Shown here piece by piece: positions 37,737 through 45,899 of a stretch of 64,000 bases of DNA. Source of the DNA: an uncultured Lachnospiraceae bacterium (GTDB lineage: Bacteria; Bacillota; Clostridia; Lachnospirales; Lachnospiraceae); the NCBI GenBank assembly GCA_910586585.1, contig CAJUKA010000004.1, positions 1 to 64,000 of the forward strand, written 5' to 3'. Numbering within the stretch: position 1 is the stretch's first letter; each line of letters begins with the position of its first letter. The notes beneath the pieces are model-generated. The model was given only the letters and a program-made list of their open reading frames with translations, searched no databases and was not told the DNA's origin. Position numbers and translations under genes: made by a program.

Positions 37737-37764
37737 TTGAATTTTAATAATTTTGTGCTATAAT
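37737..37764 (+). promoter_or_regulatory. promoter of the cstA operon
   Basis: TTGAAT, 16 bp, TATAAT with an extended -10 (TGCTATAAT); about 85 bp before the first start codon. Confidence 0.65.
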
Positions 37765-37848
37765 AAGAAGAATAAAGTAATTTATTGAACACACAAATAT
37801 TAAAAAGTGTCCAATAACAGTAATCACAGGCTTAAGGAATGAGACAAT

Positions 37849-38379
37849 ATGCAGCAATATACACGAAAGACAGCAATTGATAAACTACTTGATAGTTATA
37901 AAACATACTATAACATTCAATTATATGAGGGTGAACTGCAGCATCTTAGAGCAATCTGTGAATTTTATGAACATTCTGGAAGATTTGTTATTTCCAAAAA
38001 AGCAGAATTATGGTCTGCAAATTGTGAGGAATTTATTTATCTATTTGATATAGAACACCTTACCAAAGAATTATTTGAAAAATACAGAGATTTTACAAAA
38101 GAGGACGGTTTAAATCGTGCCAATATTGGTCCGGGACATATGTACACTTATATCACACCAATGTTTGTATGTGACACTTGTGATGAAGAAGCAAAAAGAG
38201 CCGTTAAAAAATGTCGTATTTATAAAAGCTTTCAATTTTCTCTGCATGGTTGGATGGACTATCATGCGGCTGTTTTTGAAACTTCAACTAGTAGTATTTT
38301 TACAAACAGAAGCGGTAGATGTGTAGAGAAAGTTTTGAAAAATGTATTATTCCAAAAGAAAAGGAGACGTTTTTTATGA
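37849..38379 (+). CDS. uncharacterised protein coupled to cstA
   Basis: I do not recognise a family. The 176-residue protein is soluble by composition, rich in Tyr, Phe and charged residues, with cysteines in CDTCDEEAKRAVKKC and RSGRCVEK. There is no signal peptide, no membrane helix and no obvious DNA-binding motif. The C-terminus is strongly basic (FQKKRRRFL). Its stop overlaps the cstA start as ATGA and the cstA ribosome binding site lies inside it, so the two are translated together. A regulatory or accessory role for peptide uptake is an inference from this arrangement only. Confidence 0.75.
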   Translation: MQQYTRKTAIDKLLDSYKTYYNIQLYEGELQHLRAICEFYEHSGRFVISKKAELWSANCEEFIYLFDIEHLTKELFEKYRDFTKEDGLNRANIGPGHMYTYITPMFVCDTCDEEAKRAVKKCRIYKSFQFSLHGWMDYHAAVFETSTSSIFTNRSGRCVEKVLKNVLFQKKRRRFL

Positions 38380-40094
38380 ACACATTAGTATTACTAATTA
38401 TTTGTGTCGCCATTTTGCTTTGCGGTTATATTTTTTACGGCAGATGGCTATGCAAACAGTGGGGTGTCGGGGAAAGCAAAGAAGAAACGCCTGCCCATAC
38501 AATGGCAGATGGTGTAGACTATGTTCCAGCAAAAGCACCAGTGCTTATGGGACATCATTTTTCTTCGATTGCAGGTGCTGGACCTATCACTGGACCGATT
38601 AATGCCGCTATTTTTGGCTGGCTGCCAGTTACGCTTTGGGTATTAGTTGGCGGTATTTTCTTTGGCGGTGTGCATGATTTTGGAGCGTTATTTGCTTCTA
38701 TCCGTCATAAAGGTCAGTCAATTGGCGAAATTATTTCAACAAGTATGGGACGCAGAGCAAAAAGATTGTTTGTTATTTTCGCCTATCTTACTTTATTGCT
38801 TGTTGTTGCAGCATTTGCTTCAATTGTTGCATCAACCTTCGGGGCAAAATATGATGAGGCTGGAGCATTAGATGTTGCAGCAAGCGCATCTAATGCGTCT
38901 GTGGCAATGGTATCATTTTTATTTATTCTGATTGCTATTGTTTTTGGATTCTGTGTATACCGAAGAAATACTTCTATGGCAGTATCTACCATCATAGGCA
39001 TCGTTGCGATTATCGTTTGTATGGTTATAGGTATGAATTTCCATCCAATTTATTTATCAACAAACGCTTGGATGATCATTGTAGGTATTTATATTGCAAT
39101 TGCCTCTGTTACTCCAGTATGGATTTTGCTTCAGCCGCGTGATTATTTAAGTTCCTTTCTACTTTATGCGATGCTTTTTATCGCGTTTGTAGGTGTTGTA
39201 GGAGCGCATCCTAATATTGATCCCGATTTATTCCCAGCATTTACAAGCTTTGCGGTTGATAATGGCAATGGTGTGCAATACTTATTCCCTATATTGTTTA
39301 CAACAGTTGCATGTGGTGCGATTTCTGGTTTCCATTCATTAGTTTCATCCGGTACCACATCAAAACAGCTTGACAAAGAAAAAGATGCAAAACCTATCGC
39401 ATATGGCGGAATGCTGCTTGAGTGTGTGCTTGCGGTTCTTACGCTTTGTGCAATTGCATATGCCAGACAAACAGGACATACTGCTGGCGCTACAGATATC
39501 TTTGCTGGCGGTATTGCAGCGATGGTAGCGGCAATTCCTGGACTTGCAGGGCTTGAGAATATTCTCTACACACTTTTGATTCTTACATATTCTGCATTCT
39601 GCCTGACATCACTTGATACGGCAACACGACTTGCTCGTTTTATGTTTCAGGAGTTCTGGTTAGAGCCAGGCCAAACCATAAGTGATATCAACGATGGCTG
39701 GAAAAAAATAATGGTAAATCCATATTTTTCAACGGTTGTAACAGTTATATTGGGAATTCTTCTTGGTATGACAGGTTATGCGAAAATATGGGGATTATTT
39801 GGTGCAGCCAATCAGCTTCTTGCAGGACTTGGACTGTTAGCAGTTGCTACATGGCTAGGGAAAAAGGGTAAAAACAACAAAATGTTTTTGTTCCCTATGG
39901 CATTCATGATGGTAGTGACCATTTCTTCACTAGTTTTGACTGTAAAAAACCAAGTAGGTCTGATTATAAATGGAACCGCTGACTGGGGGCCTTATGCACA
40001 GACTATATTAAGTATACTTCTTATTGTTTTGTCTATCATTCTTGTTATTGAAGGCGTACAAACACTCACAAAGAAGAAAGAAAGCAGAGCATAA
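38376..40094 (+). CDS. cstA: carbon starvation protein A family (peptide or pyruvate transporter)
   Basis: Multi-helix transporter of the CstA family, known in enterobacteria for peptide and pyruvate uptake under carbon limitation. YFxGRW-like N-terminus, VPAKAPVLMGHHFSSIAGAGPITGPINA, GGVHDFGALFASIRHKG and TSLDTATRLARFMFQE are family hallmarks. At 572 residues it is of the shorter Firmicute type (E. coli about 700). AAAGGAG lies 9 bp before the chosen ATG. No DUF466 partner and no LytS/LytR pair is present. Confidence 0.93.
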   Translation: MNTLVLLIICVAILLCGYIFYGRWLCKQWGVGESKEETPAHTMADGVDYVPAKAPVLMGHHFSSIAGAGPITGPINAAIFGWLPVTLWVLVGGIFFGGVHDFGALFASIRHKGQSIGEIISTSMGRRAKRLFVIFAYLTLLLVVAAFASIVASTFGAKYDEAGALDVAASASNASVAMVSFLFILIAIVFGFCVYRRNTSMAVSTIIGIVAIIVCMVIGMNFHPIYLSTNAWMIIVGIYIAIASVTPVWILLQPRDYLSSFLLYAMLFIAFVGVVGAHPNIDPDLFPAFTSFAVDNGNGVQYLFPILFTTVACGAISGFHSLVSSGTTSKQLDKEKDAKPIAYGGMLLECVLAVLTLCAIAYARQTGHTAGATDIFAGGIAAMVAAIPGLAGLENILYTLLILTYSAFCLTSLDTATRLARFMFQEFWLEPGQTISDINDGWKKIMVNPYFSTVVTVILGILLGMTGYAKIWGLFGAANQLLAGLGLLAVATWLGKKGKNNKMFLFPMAFMMVVTISSLVLTVKNQVGLIINGTADWGPYAQTILSILLIVLSIILVIEGVQTLTKKKESRA

Positions 40095-40116
40095 TAGAAC
40101 GAAATAATTTACCAAC

Positions 40117-40156
40117 AAAAACCTATGATATTTCATAATAGAAATTTCGTAGGTTT
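40117..40156 (+). terminator. intrinsic terminator after cstA
   Basis: AAAAACCTA pairs with TAGGTTTTT, extended inwards by ATTTC/GAAAT. Confidence 0.75.
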
Positions 40157-40166
40157 TTACATTTTA

Positions 40167-40195
40167 TGAGCGGTTACGCTTCAATTTGGTTTTTC
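40167..40195 (+). repeat. degenerate composite-repeat fragment
   Basis: TGAGCGGTTACGCTTCAA resembles a shrunken palindrome A, and the bases after it (TTTGGTTTTT) resemble the flank of the A palindrome at 49504 (TCTGGTTTT). Confidence 0.35.
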
Positions 40196-40205
40196 GTATA
40201 AATGA

Positions 40206-40234
40206 TTGAATTTTTAACCTATACAGGGTATAAT
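40206..40234 (+). promoter_or_regulatory. promoter of the cytidylate-kinase-like gene
   Basis: TTGAAT, 17 bp, TATAAT; about 50 bp before the start codon. Confidence 0.65.
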
Positions 40235-40288
40235 ATAATAAAAAAGTAAACTAGAAAATGAATTCCTCTCATAGAAAGGTGGATTAAA

Positions 40289-40918
40289 ATGAATACTATA
40301 ATTACAATCGGACGCCAATTTGGATCTGGAGGACATGAGATAGGAGAGAAGCTTGCTAATCATTATGGAATCAAATGCTTTGATAAAGAATTGCTCTCAA
40401 GGGCAGCTCAGGAAAGCGGTTTTTGCGAAGAAATGCTGCGAAATCATGATGAACGGCCAACCAATTCCTTTCTTTACAATTTAGTCATGGATACATACAC
40501 ATTTGGGTACAATTCTTCGTCTTTTGTTGATATGCCAATTAGCCACAAAGTCTTTATGGCACAATTCGACACCATCAAAAAAATAGCTGAGGAGGAACCT
40601 TGTGTTATTGTAGGTCGATGTGCTGATTATGCATTACAGGAATACAAAAACTGTTTGCATATATTTATCCATGCCAATGAAGACGCTAAGGTTGAAAGAA
40701 TCAAAGAAAAATATCATATAGATGCAGATAAAGCACGGGAAATGATGATCAAAAAGGACAAACAACGCCAGAGTTATTATAATTATTACTCTACAAAAAA
40801 ATGGGGACGTTCTGACAGCTATGATTTATCCATTAATAGCAGCACGCTTGGGATTGATGGAACAGTGAAATTTATCACACAGTATATAGAAGATTTTGAA
40901 GAAAAAAATAATAAATAA
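40289..40918 (+). CDS. cytidylate-kinase-like family protein
   Basis: P-loop protein of the cytidylate-kinase-like family, 209 residues. ITIGRQFGSGGHEIGEKLA carries the GSGG nucleotide loop. CVIVGRCADYAL and the YYNYYSTKKWGRSDSYDLSINSS stretch are typical of this group, which is widespread in Clostridia. The true substrate is not established and it is not the housekeeping cmk. AGAAAGGTGG precedes the ATG; the gene is single. Confidence 0.88.
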   Translation: MNTIITIGRQFGSGGHEIGEKLANHYGIKCFDKELLSRAAQESGFCEEMLRNHDERPTNSFLYNLVMDTYTFGYNSSSFVDMPISHKVFMAQFDTIKKIAEEEPCVIVGRCADYALQEYKNCLHIFIHANEDAKVERIKEKYHIDADKAREMMIKKDKQRQSYYNYYSTKKWGRSDSYDLSINSSTLGIDGTVKFITQYIEDFEEKNNK

Positions 40919-40931
40919 AACAATCCGTTTT

Positions 40932-40952
40932 TGGCAGAGAAGAGCTCTGCCA
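40932..40952 (+). other. hairpin after the kinase-like gene
   Basis: TGGCAGAG and CTCTGCCA form an 8-bp stem with a 5-base loop, 14 bp after the stop codon and without a T run. Confidence 0.5.
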
Positions 40953-41011
40953 GAGGCACATGTATCTATTCGCGAAAGCATAGTTTAACGAATAGTTGCG
41001 TCGATTTTAAT

Positions 41012-41040
41012 AAAAAGAGCCCCTTTCGAGGCTTTTTTTA
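41012..41040. terminator. bidirectional terminator between convergent genes
   Basis: AAAAAGAGCC and GGCTTTTTTT pair across the loop CCTTTCGA. The A run and T run serve the - and + strand transcripts. Confidence 0.75.
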
Positions 41041-41054
41041 TTTTATAGGACTTT

Positions 41055-41071
41055 TACTAACGCGCTCAGTT
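41055..41071 (-). repeat. half-site remnant of palindrome A after the AI-2E gene
   Basis: Read on the - strand, TGAGCGCGTT follows directly after the stop codon. It equals the first half of palindrome A as found after mutS. Confidence 0.3.
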
Positions 41072-42401
41072 AATCTTTCTTATTTGTTTCTTTAGAACTA
41101 TTTTTTTTGTCATGTCCATGATGTCCTTTCACTAAGAATGTTGTTATATGCATAAATGGTTTTTTTGCATCTACAGGAAATTCAACAAATTCTTTGGATT
41201 CTGTATTAATTGAAATCAACCGAAAATAATTTTTGGTTTCTGGCGATAAATTTCTTGAAACCAACCGTGATTCAACCAATGATTTCATGAATGCAAACAA
41301 AATTGCAAATATAGGCACTCCTACAATCATTCCGAAAATGCCCCATATTCCTCCAAATAAAGTTATGGAAAAAATTACCCAAAAACTAGATAATCCTGTT
41401 GAGCTTCCAAGTATCTTTGGTCCGATAATATTTCCGTCAACCTGTTGTAAAATAATAACAGAAATGACAAAATAGACAGCCTGCAGAGGATCTACAAAAA
41501 GTATCAATAATATTGATGGAATCGCTCCCAAAAATGGACCAAAAAATGGGATAATGTTTGTAACTCCGATAATTACGCTGATTAATACACAAAATGGTGT
41601 TCCAATGATACTTGTAACTGCAAAACAAAGAACTCCGATAATGATAGAATCTAATATTTTACCGACAAAGAATCCTCCAAATGTTTTGTTTGCAAACCGT
41701 GCATTGCTGATAAAACGATTTGCACGCTCCAATGAAAGAAATGCATATATAATCTTTTTTGCCTGGGCAGCAAACAATTCTTTGCTTGCCAATAAATATA
41801 TTGAAATAACAAATCCAATAATCAAATTCCAAAATTCTTTAAATATTGAGTAAACGCTCATAGATACAACCATGATAAGATTGTTTAGTTGAGGAATGAC
41901 CTCTGTATTTATGAATTCTTCTAGGCTAATGGATGATTTATTAATTAAATCCATTACATTTTTTTCAATTGCAGGGTGGTCGTTCAATAGTTTCGAAATC
42001 CATATTGTAAGTGTATTTACGTAGCTAGGAAACTGATCAATAATCGTAAGGATACTATTTCTAATCTGCGGAATGACAATTGAGAAAAATTCGTAAATCA
42101 CCCAAATAACAACGGCATAGGTAATAAAAATAGAAAGAAATCTCCTTTGGCTTCTTTTTTCACTGATTTTTAGTAATTCAAACGCGGGTTTTAGAAGGCT
42201 TCGTTCAACTGCATTTACAAGCGGTGCAAGCAAGTATGCCAAAACTAATCCATCTATAATAGGCATCAAAATGCTAAAAATATTTTTTAGTGTAGATGAT
42301 AAGCTGCTCAAATGAAAAATGATATAGTAACTTACAAATCCTCCAAGAACTACGAAAAATGCCGTAAGTCCCCATTTTACATATTCGTTCTTATTCTTCA
42401 T
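41070..42401 (-). CDS. AI-2E family transporter (PerM/YhhT-like)
   Basis: A 443-residue polytopic protein of the AI-2E/PerM family, with about eight hydrophobic helices. These include an N-terminal pair (LTAFFVVLGGFVSYYIIFHL and MPIIDGLVLAYLLAPLVN) and the C-terminal cluster IPFFGPFLGAIPSILLILFVDP...GSSTGLSSFWVIFSITLFGGIWGIFGMIVGVPIFAI. Some members export autoinducer-2, others exchange sodium for protons; the role here is open. The last about 70 residues are a charged cytoplasmic tail ending in Lys- and Asn-rich sequence. It diverges from the recombinase gene. Confidence 0.9.
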   Translation of the reverse strand: MKNKNEYVKWGLTAFFVVLGGFVSYYIIFHLSSLSSTLKNIFSILMPIIDGLVLAYLLAPLVNAVERSLLKPAFELLKISEKRSQRRFLSIFITYAVVIWVIYEFFSIVIPQIRNSILTIIDQFPSYVNTLTIWISKLLNDHPAIEKNVMDLINKSSISLEEFINTEVIPQLNNLIMVVSMSVYSIFKEFWNLIIGFVISIYLLASKELFAAQAKKIIYAFLSLERANRFISNARFANKTFGGFFVGKILDSIIIGVLCFAVTSIIGTPFCVLISVIIGVTNIIPFFGPFLGAIPSILLILFVDPLQAVYFVISVIILQQVDGNIIGPKILGSSTGLSSFWVIFSITLFGGIWGIFGMIVGVPIFAILFAFMKSLVESRLVSRNLSPETKNYFRLISINTESKEFVEFPVDAKKPFMHITTFLVKGHHGHDKKNSSKETNKKD

Positions 42402-42469
42402 GTGTCTTATTTAATCTCCTATTCTTTGAATATTTTGTATTGGAATTATTTTGAAAATGTTATAGAATA

Positions 42470-42475
42470 ATTATA
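42470..42475 (-). promoter_or_regulatory. candidate extended -10 promoter of the AI-2E gene
   Basis: On the - strand TGCTATAAT is an extended -10 about 70 bp before the start codon; no clear -35. Confidence 0.35.
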
Positions 42476-42517
42476 GCACACAAATTAGAATAATAGTATA
42501 GATAGGCGGCGATTATC

Positions 42518-43579
42518 TTGGAAAAAATAAATAAAACAACATATCATGATGAATTAAACAAAAAAAATATTTTGCATTTGAGAGAACTGTTGGACACTCT
42601 CCCACTATTTTGCGGACAGTATTTTAGAGGAACGCAGGAATATACTTCCTCCAGGACAAGAGTTGCATATGCATACGATATCCGCGTATTCTTTGAATAT
42701 CTTCATGATAGTAACCCTATTTTCAAGAAAACTCCTATCCGAGAATATCAGCTTGAAATTCTTGATCAGGTCACAAGAATGGATATTGAAGAATACTTAG
42801 AGCATTGTTCATACTACATCAAAGATGGTAAAGAATATATGAATGATGAAAGGGGAAAAGCAAGGAAACTAGCCTCTCTTAGAAGTTTCTATAATTATTT
42901 TTTTAAAAATGAAATGATAGAAAAAAACCCAGCGGCGCTTGTCAAAATGCCTAAATTGCATGAAAAAGAAATTATAAAATTGGACCCTGACGAGGTTGCC
43001 ATATTGCTCGATACAGTTGAATCGGGTGAAAAACTTACAAAAAAACAGCTTCAATATCATGAAAAAAACAAAATCAGGGATATTGCACTGCTGACTTTGA
43101 TGCTTGGCACAGGAATTCGTGTATCGGAATGTGTAGGAATTGATATCCAAGATATCGACTTAAAAAACAATGGTATAAAAATACGTAGAAAAGGCGGTTA
43201 TGAAGCCGTTATATATTTTGGAGAAGAAGTTGAACTTGCTCTTCTTGATTACCTTGAACAGCGTGAGTCCATGACCCCCGTTCAAGGGCACGAAAATGCA
43301 TTGTTTTTATCTATGCAAAACAAACGAATTACGGTCCGTGCTGTTGAGAATCTAGTTAAAAAATATGCATCTGTGGTAACAACATTAAAAAAAATAACGC
43401 CTCATAAATTAAGAAGTACTTATGGTACTGCCCTTTACAGGGAAACTGGTGATATCTATCTTGTGGCAGATGTCTTGGGACATAAAGATGTAAATACCAC
43501 CAGGAAGCATTACGCTGCTTTAGAGGAAGACAGACGGCGCAAGGCTGCAAAGGCAGTTACTTTAAGAGAAAAACTCTAA
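42518..43579 (+). CDS. tyrosine recombinase (XerC/D-like)
   Basis: A 353-residue site-specific tyrosine recombinase. The N-terminal SAM-like core-binding domain (about residues 25-140) is followed by the catalytic domain with R201 (GTGIRVSE), H296 and R299 (PHKLRS), H322 (GHKDV) and nucleophile Y332 (KHYAAL). All catalytic residues are present. Translation starts at TTG, with TAGGCGG 8 bp upstream. No att sites, prophage or integron lie beside it, so it may be a chromosomal Xer-type enzyme. It converges on the LysM gene, with a 4-bp overlap of the two 3' ends. Confidence 0.9.
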   Translation: MEKINKTTYHDELNKKNILHLRELLDTLPLFCGQYFRGTQEYTSSRTRVAYAYDIRVFFEYLHDSNPIFKKTPIREYQLEILDQVTRMDIEEYLEHCSYYIKDGKEYMNDERGKARKLASLRSFYNYFFKNEMIEKNPAALVKMPKLHEKEIIKLDPDEVAILLDTVESGEKLTKKQLQYHEKNKIRDIALLTLMLGTGIRVSECVGIDIQDIDLKNNGIKIRRKGGYEAVIYFGEEVELALLDYLEQRESMTPVQGHENALFLSMQNKRITVRAVENLVKKYASVVTTLKKITPHKLRSTYGTALYRETGDIYLVADVLGHKDVNTTRKHYAALEEDRRRKAAKAVTLREKL

Positions 43580-43959
43580 TGTACCGTAGAGGATATAAAC
43601 TCAGATGAATAATATGGTACAATAAGATAACTCCCAGCAACAATTTCGTCAGAAAACAAGGAGTTCATTCTCTTTATTTCTGCAACATAGTCGTCCGCAC
43701 TGTTATAATGAATCGGATCAAAATTAGCATTTGCTATTGACCATAAAGTATCACCGCTTGTAATTTCAATGCTCTTATAGTATTTGTAAAAAGCTGGATG
43801 TTCTTTATCGTTTGCTTCTGTTGAAAAAGAGACAAATAACATAGCCATAACAATAATCAGAACAGTTAAAACAATTAAAATATTTCGATTGCGCCTTACC
43901 TGTTTTTGGCGCCGAAGTTTATTGGCAAGTGCCTTTTCTGTATAATTTGCAAAATCCAT
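43576..43959 (-). CDS. YneA-like LysM membrane protein, probable SOS division inhibitor
   Basis: A 127-residue protein with a basic cytoplasmic start (LANKLRRQKQVRRNR), one membrane helix (about residues 28-46) and an extracellular LysM domain (about 63-112, ITSGDTLWSIANAN...IVPYY) that binds peptidoglycan. The same layout is known from B. subtilis YneA, which delays division during DNA damage, and it is likewise divergent from lexA. Its promoter is a perfect TTGACA-17-TATAAT with LexA-type boxes in and after it. Functional assignment is inference from architecture and position; sequence identity was not measured. Confidence 0.85.
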   Translation of the reverse strand: MDFANYTEKALANKLRRQKQVRRNRNILIVLTVLIIVMAMLFVSFSTEANDKEHPAFYKYYKSIEITSGDTLWSIANANFDPIHYNSADDYVAEIKRMNSLFSDEIVAGSYLIVPYYSSEFISSTVH

Positions 43960-43990
43960 AATAGACTCTCCTTTGTATTGTTATAAAGAC

Positions 43991-44002
43991 AAACGTATTT
44001 TC
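43991..44002 (-). promoter_or_regulatory. LexA box 1
   Basis: GAAAATACGTTT read on the - strand, downstream of the LysM gene's promoter. It is one base from the GAAT-type box at 44099 and lies in inverted orientation to it. Confidence 0.5.
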
Positions 44003-44016
44003 CAAACAACTATTCC

Positions 44017-44028
44017 GAACAACTGTTT
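44017..44028 (+). promoter_or_regulatory. LexA box 2
   Basis: GAACAACTGTTT, close to the Firmicute SOS consensus GAAC-N4-GTTY; just downstream of the LysM gene's -10 box. Confidence 0.7.
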
Positions 44029-44035
44029 AAAAAGG

Positions 44036-44064
44036 ATTATACAGAACGAAGGTTTGTTTGTCAA
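44036..44064 (-). promoter_or_regulatory. promoter of the YneA-like gene
   Basis: On the - strand TTGACA, 17 bp, TATAAT, a perfect sigma-A consensus with LexA box 3 inside the spacer. Confidence 0.85.
44044..44055 (+). promoter_or_regulatory. LexA box 3
   Basis: GAACGAAGGTTT within the spacer of the LysM gene's promoter, ideally placed for repression. Confidence 0.7.
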
Positions 44065-44098
44065 TAGACTTTTAGAAAATTTTACGAACGATTTTTCG

Positions 44099-44110
44099 GA
44101 ATATACGTTT
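44099..44110 (+). promoter_or_regulatory. LexA box 4
   Basis: GAATATACGTTT; its right end overlaps the -35 box of the lexA promoter, which would give autoregulation. Confidence 0.6.
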
Positions 44111-44137
44111 GCATTTTTCCTGATTATGTGTTATGAT
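44109..44137 (+). promoter_or_regulatory. lexA promoter
   Basis: TTGCAT, 17 bp, TATGAT; about 100 bp before the lexA start. Confidence 0.6.
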
Positions 44138-44236
44138 GAATAAAAGCCGGATATAGCGGACCTATAAATTCGGTTCAAAGGATCTATGATAATGATAAAT
44201 TTGGGAAAACATTTATGAAAAAGGAGGCATTTAATT

Positions 44237-44854
44237 ATGGCATATGGAAAAATAACAGCGAAACAGAAAGAAATATTGGAATATATCAAATCTGAGATAT
44301 TGAAAAAAGGGTATCCGCCTTCAGTTCGTGAAATTTGTGAGGCAGTTAGTCTCAAGTCTACTTCTTCTGTTCACTCACACCTGGAAACACTGGAAAAGAA
44401 TGGATATATTCGAAGAGATCCGACCAAACCTCGTGCAATTGAAATTATGGATGACAGTTTTCAGATGGTTCGGCATGAAATGACAAGTGTTCCGATTGTT
44501 GGTACTGTCGCTGCTGGCTTACCAATTCTTGCGGAACAGAATATTGAGGGATACTTTCCAATTCCGGCTGAAATGGTGCCAGCGGGTGATTCGTTTGTAT
44601 TAAGAGTTAAGGGTGACAGTATGATTAATGTCGGGATATTTAATGGAGATAGCCTCTTTATCCATGCATGCAATACCGCCGAAAACGGAGATACGGTTGT
44701 TGCTTTGGTAGATGATTCTGCTACAGTTAAGACGTATTATAAAGAAGATGGTCACTACAGACTACAGCCTGAAAACGATACAATGGAACCGATCATATTA
44801 GATGATGTAGAAATTCTCGGAAAAGTATTTGGTATTTTCCGGTTATATCATTAA
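44237..44854 (+). CDS. lexA: SOS repressor LexA
   Basis: Represses DNA-damage genes until RecA filaments trigger self-cleavage. A winged HTH (about residues 27-65, PPSVREICEAVSLKSTSSVHSHLETLEKNGYI), the cleavage site A93-G94 in VAAGLP, catalytic S128 in GDSM and K165 in TVKTYY are all present. At 205 residues it is typical. AAAAAGGAGG precedes the start. Confidence 0.97.
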   Translation: MAYGKITAKQKEILEYIKSEILKKGYPPSVREICEAVSLKSTSSVHSHLETLEKNGYIRRDPTKPRAIEIMDDSFQMVRHEMTSVPIVGTVAAGLPILAEQNIEGYFPIPAEMVPAGDSFVLRVKGDSMINVGIFNGDSLFIHACNTAENGDTVVALVDDSATVKTYYKEDGHYRLQPENDTMEPIILDDVEILGKVFGIFRLYH

Positions 44855-44895
44855 TCGCTTTTTGTTTTGATGTGTTTATTTATTGAAAAAAATAT

Positions 44896-44927
44896 AACGG
44901 TCAGTTAATCTTTATCAACTGACCGTT
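44896..44927. terminator. terminator between convergent lexA and rsfS
   Basis: AACGGTCAGTT and AACTGACCGTT form a perfect 11-bp stem with a 10-base loop. The - strand side runs into ATATTTTTTT. Confidence 0.85.
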
Positions 44928-44951
44928 AATCTTTGAAAGCATAAAACATTC

Positions 44952-45302
44952 TTAAATTGTATTGATATCAACAAGTTTGCCATCTCGCCACAGATGTTCT
45001 AAATCATAAAAACCGCGGCTTTCTTTGTCAAAAATGTGAATCAGGATATCTCTATAATCTAGCAATATCCAATTTGCAGTATTGTAACCTTCGATATTTT
45101 TTGGACGGATTTCATTGGCAGCGAGCTTCTCTTCTACATTATCTGCCAATGCTTGTACCTGACTTCGATTGGAACCGCTTGTTATTACAAAATAATCAGC
45201 AACTGTTGAAATTTCATGAATATCAATAATCTGTATATTCTCGGCTTTCTTATCCTGAAGGGCATTTATTACTGTTTTCAGAGTATTGTTTAATGTATTC
45301 AA
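44952..45302 (-). CDS. rsfS: ribosome silencing factor RsfS
   Basis: Binds L14 on the 50S subunit and blocks subunit joining when nutrients run low. The 116-residue protein has the conserved DIHEISTVADYFVITSGSNRSQVQALADNVEE and GYNTANWILLDYRDILIHIFDKESRGFYDLEHLW. The gene is last of the nadD-yqeK-rsfS operon. Confidence 0.95.
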   Translation of the reverse strand: MNTLNNTLKTVINALQDKKAENIQIIDIHEISTVADYFVITSGSNRSQVQALADNVEEKLAANEIRPKNIEGYNTANWILLDYRDILIHIFDKESRGFYDLEHLWRDGKLVDINTI

Positions 45303-45314
45303 TCGAAAACCTCC

Positions 45315-45899
45315 TTATTTTAAAACTAACTTTGCATAACTGTCATAGGTTTTTTGTGTCATTTTGTCAATAGGATTTCCCTTGGTTTCAAGATATTTTA
45401 AAGTATTGGATAAAATTTTCTCCATCGTTTTATTGATATCAATGAAGGCCATCTGACGGATTTCATCGAGTTCTTGTATTGGTCTGCGAGAAGGTTCTAT
45501 ATAATCTGCTATAAAAATGATTTTTTCGAGTAATGACATATTAGGACGCCCTGTAGTATGCCATATGATTGCTTGAAGAATATCATCATCGGATATGTTG
45601 AATTTTGTTGTGGCAATATAGGCTCCTACTTTCCCATGTAAAAGATAAGGATGACTGGCTTCAATGCTGCTATAAGGAATTTTATTTTGATCACATATTT
45701 TTAGTTTTTTATCATTATCCATACACTTCGCACAGTCATGAAGAAGTCCTGCAATCTCAGCTTTTTTGATAAAATCAGAATTTCGGGTATCAGGGTTATA
45801 TCTCATTGCCAATGCAACAGCAATATATGCTACTCCAAGAGTATGATGATAACGGTCCTTTGTCAGATGTTTTTTTAAATATTTTTTAATCTTCTTCAT
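45315..45899 (-). CDS. yqeK: HD-domain hydrolase YqeK (Ap4A phosphatase family)
   Basis: HD-superfamily metal hydrolase; family members cleave diadenosine tetraphosphate to ADP. The metal ligands appear in RYHHTLGVAYIAVALA, GLLHDCAKCM, HPYLLHGKVGAYIA and IIWHTTGRPNMSLLEKIIFIADYIEPSR. At 194 residues it is typical. It overlaps nadD by 14 bp. Confidence 0.93.
   Translation of the reverse strand: MKKIKKYLKKHLTKDRYHHTLGVAYIAVALAMRYNPDTRNSDFIKKAEIAGLLHDCAKCMDNDKKLKICDQNKIPYSSIEASHPYLLHGKVGAYIATTKFNISDDDILQAIIWHTTGRPNMSLLEKIIFIADYIEPSRRPIQELDEIRQMAFIDINKTMEKILSNTLKYLETKGNPIDKMTQKTYDSYAKLVLK

Noticed and set aside
42518..43579. Prophage or integrative element next to the recombinase
   Set aside because: No excisionase, repressor, structural or conjugation genes and no flanking direct repeats were seen; neighbours are housekeeping genes.
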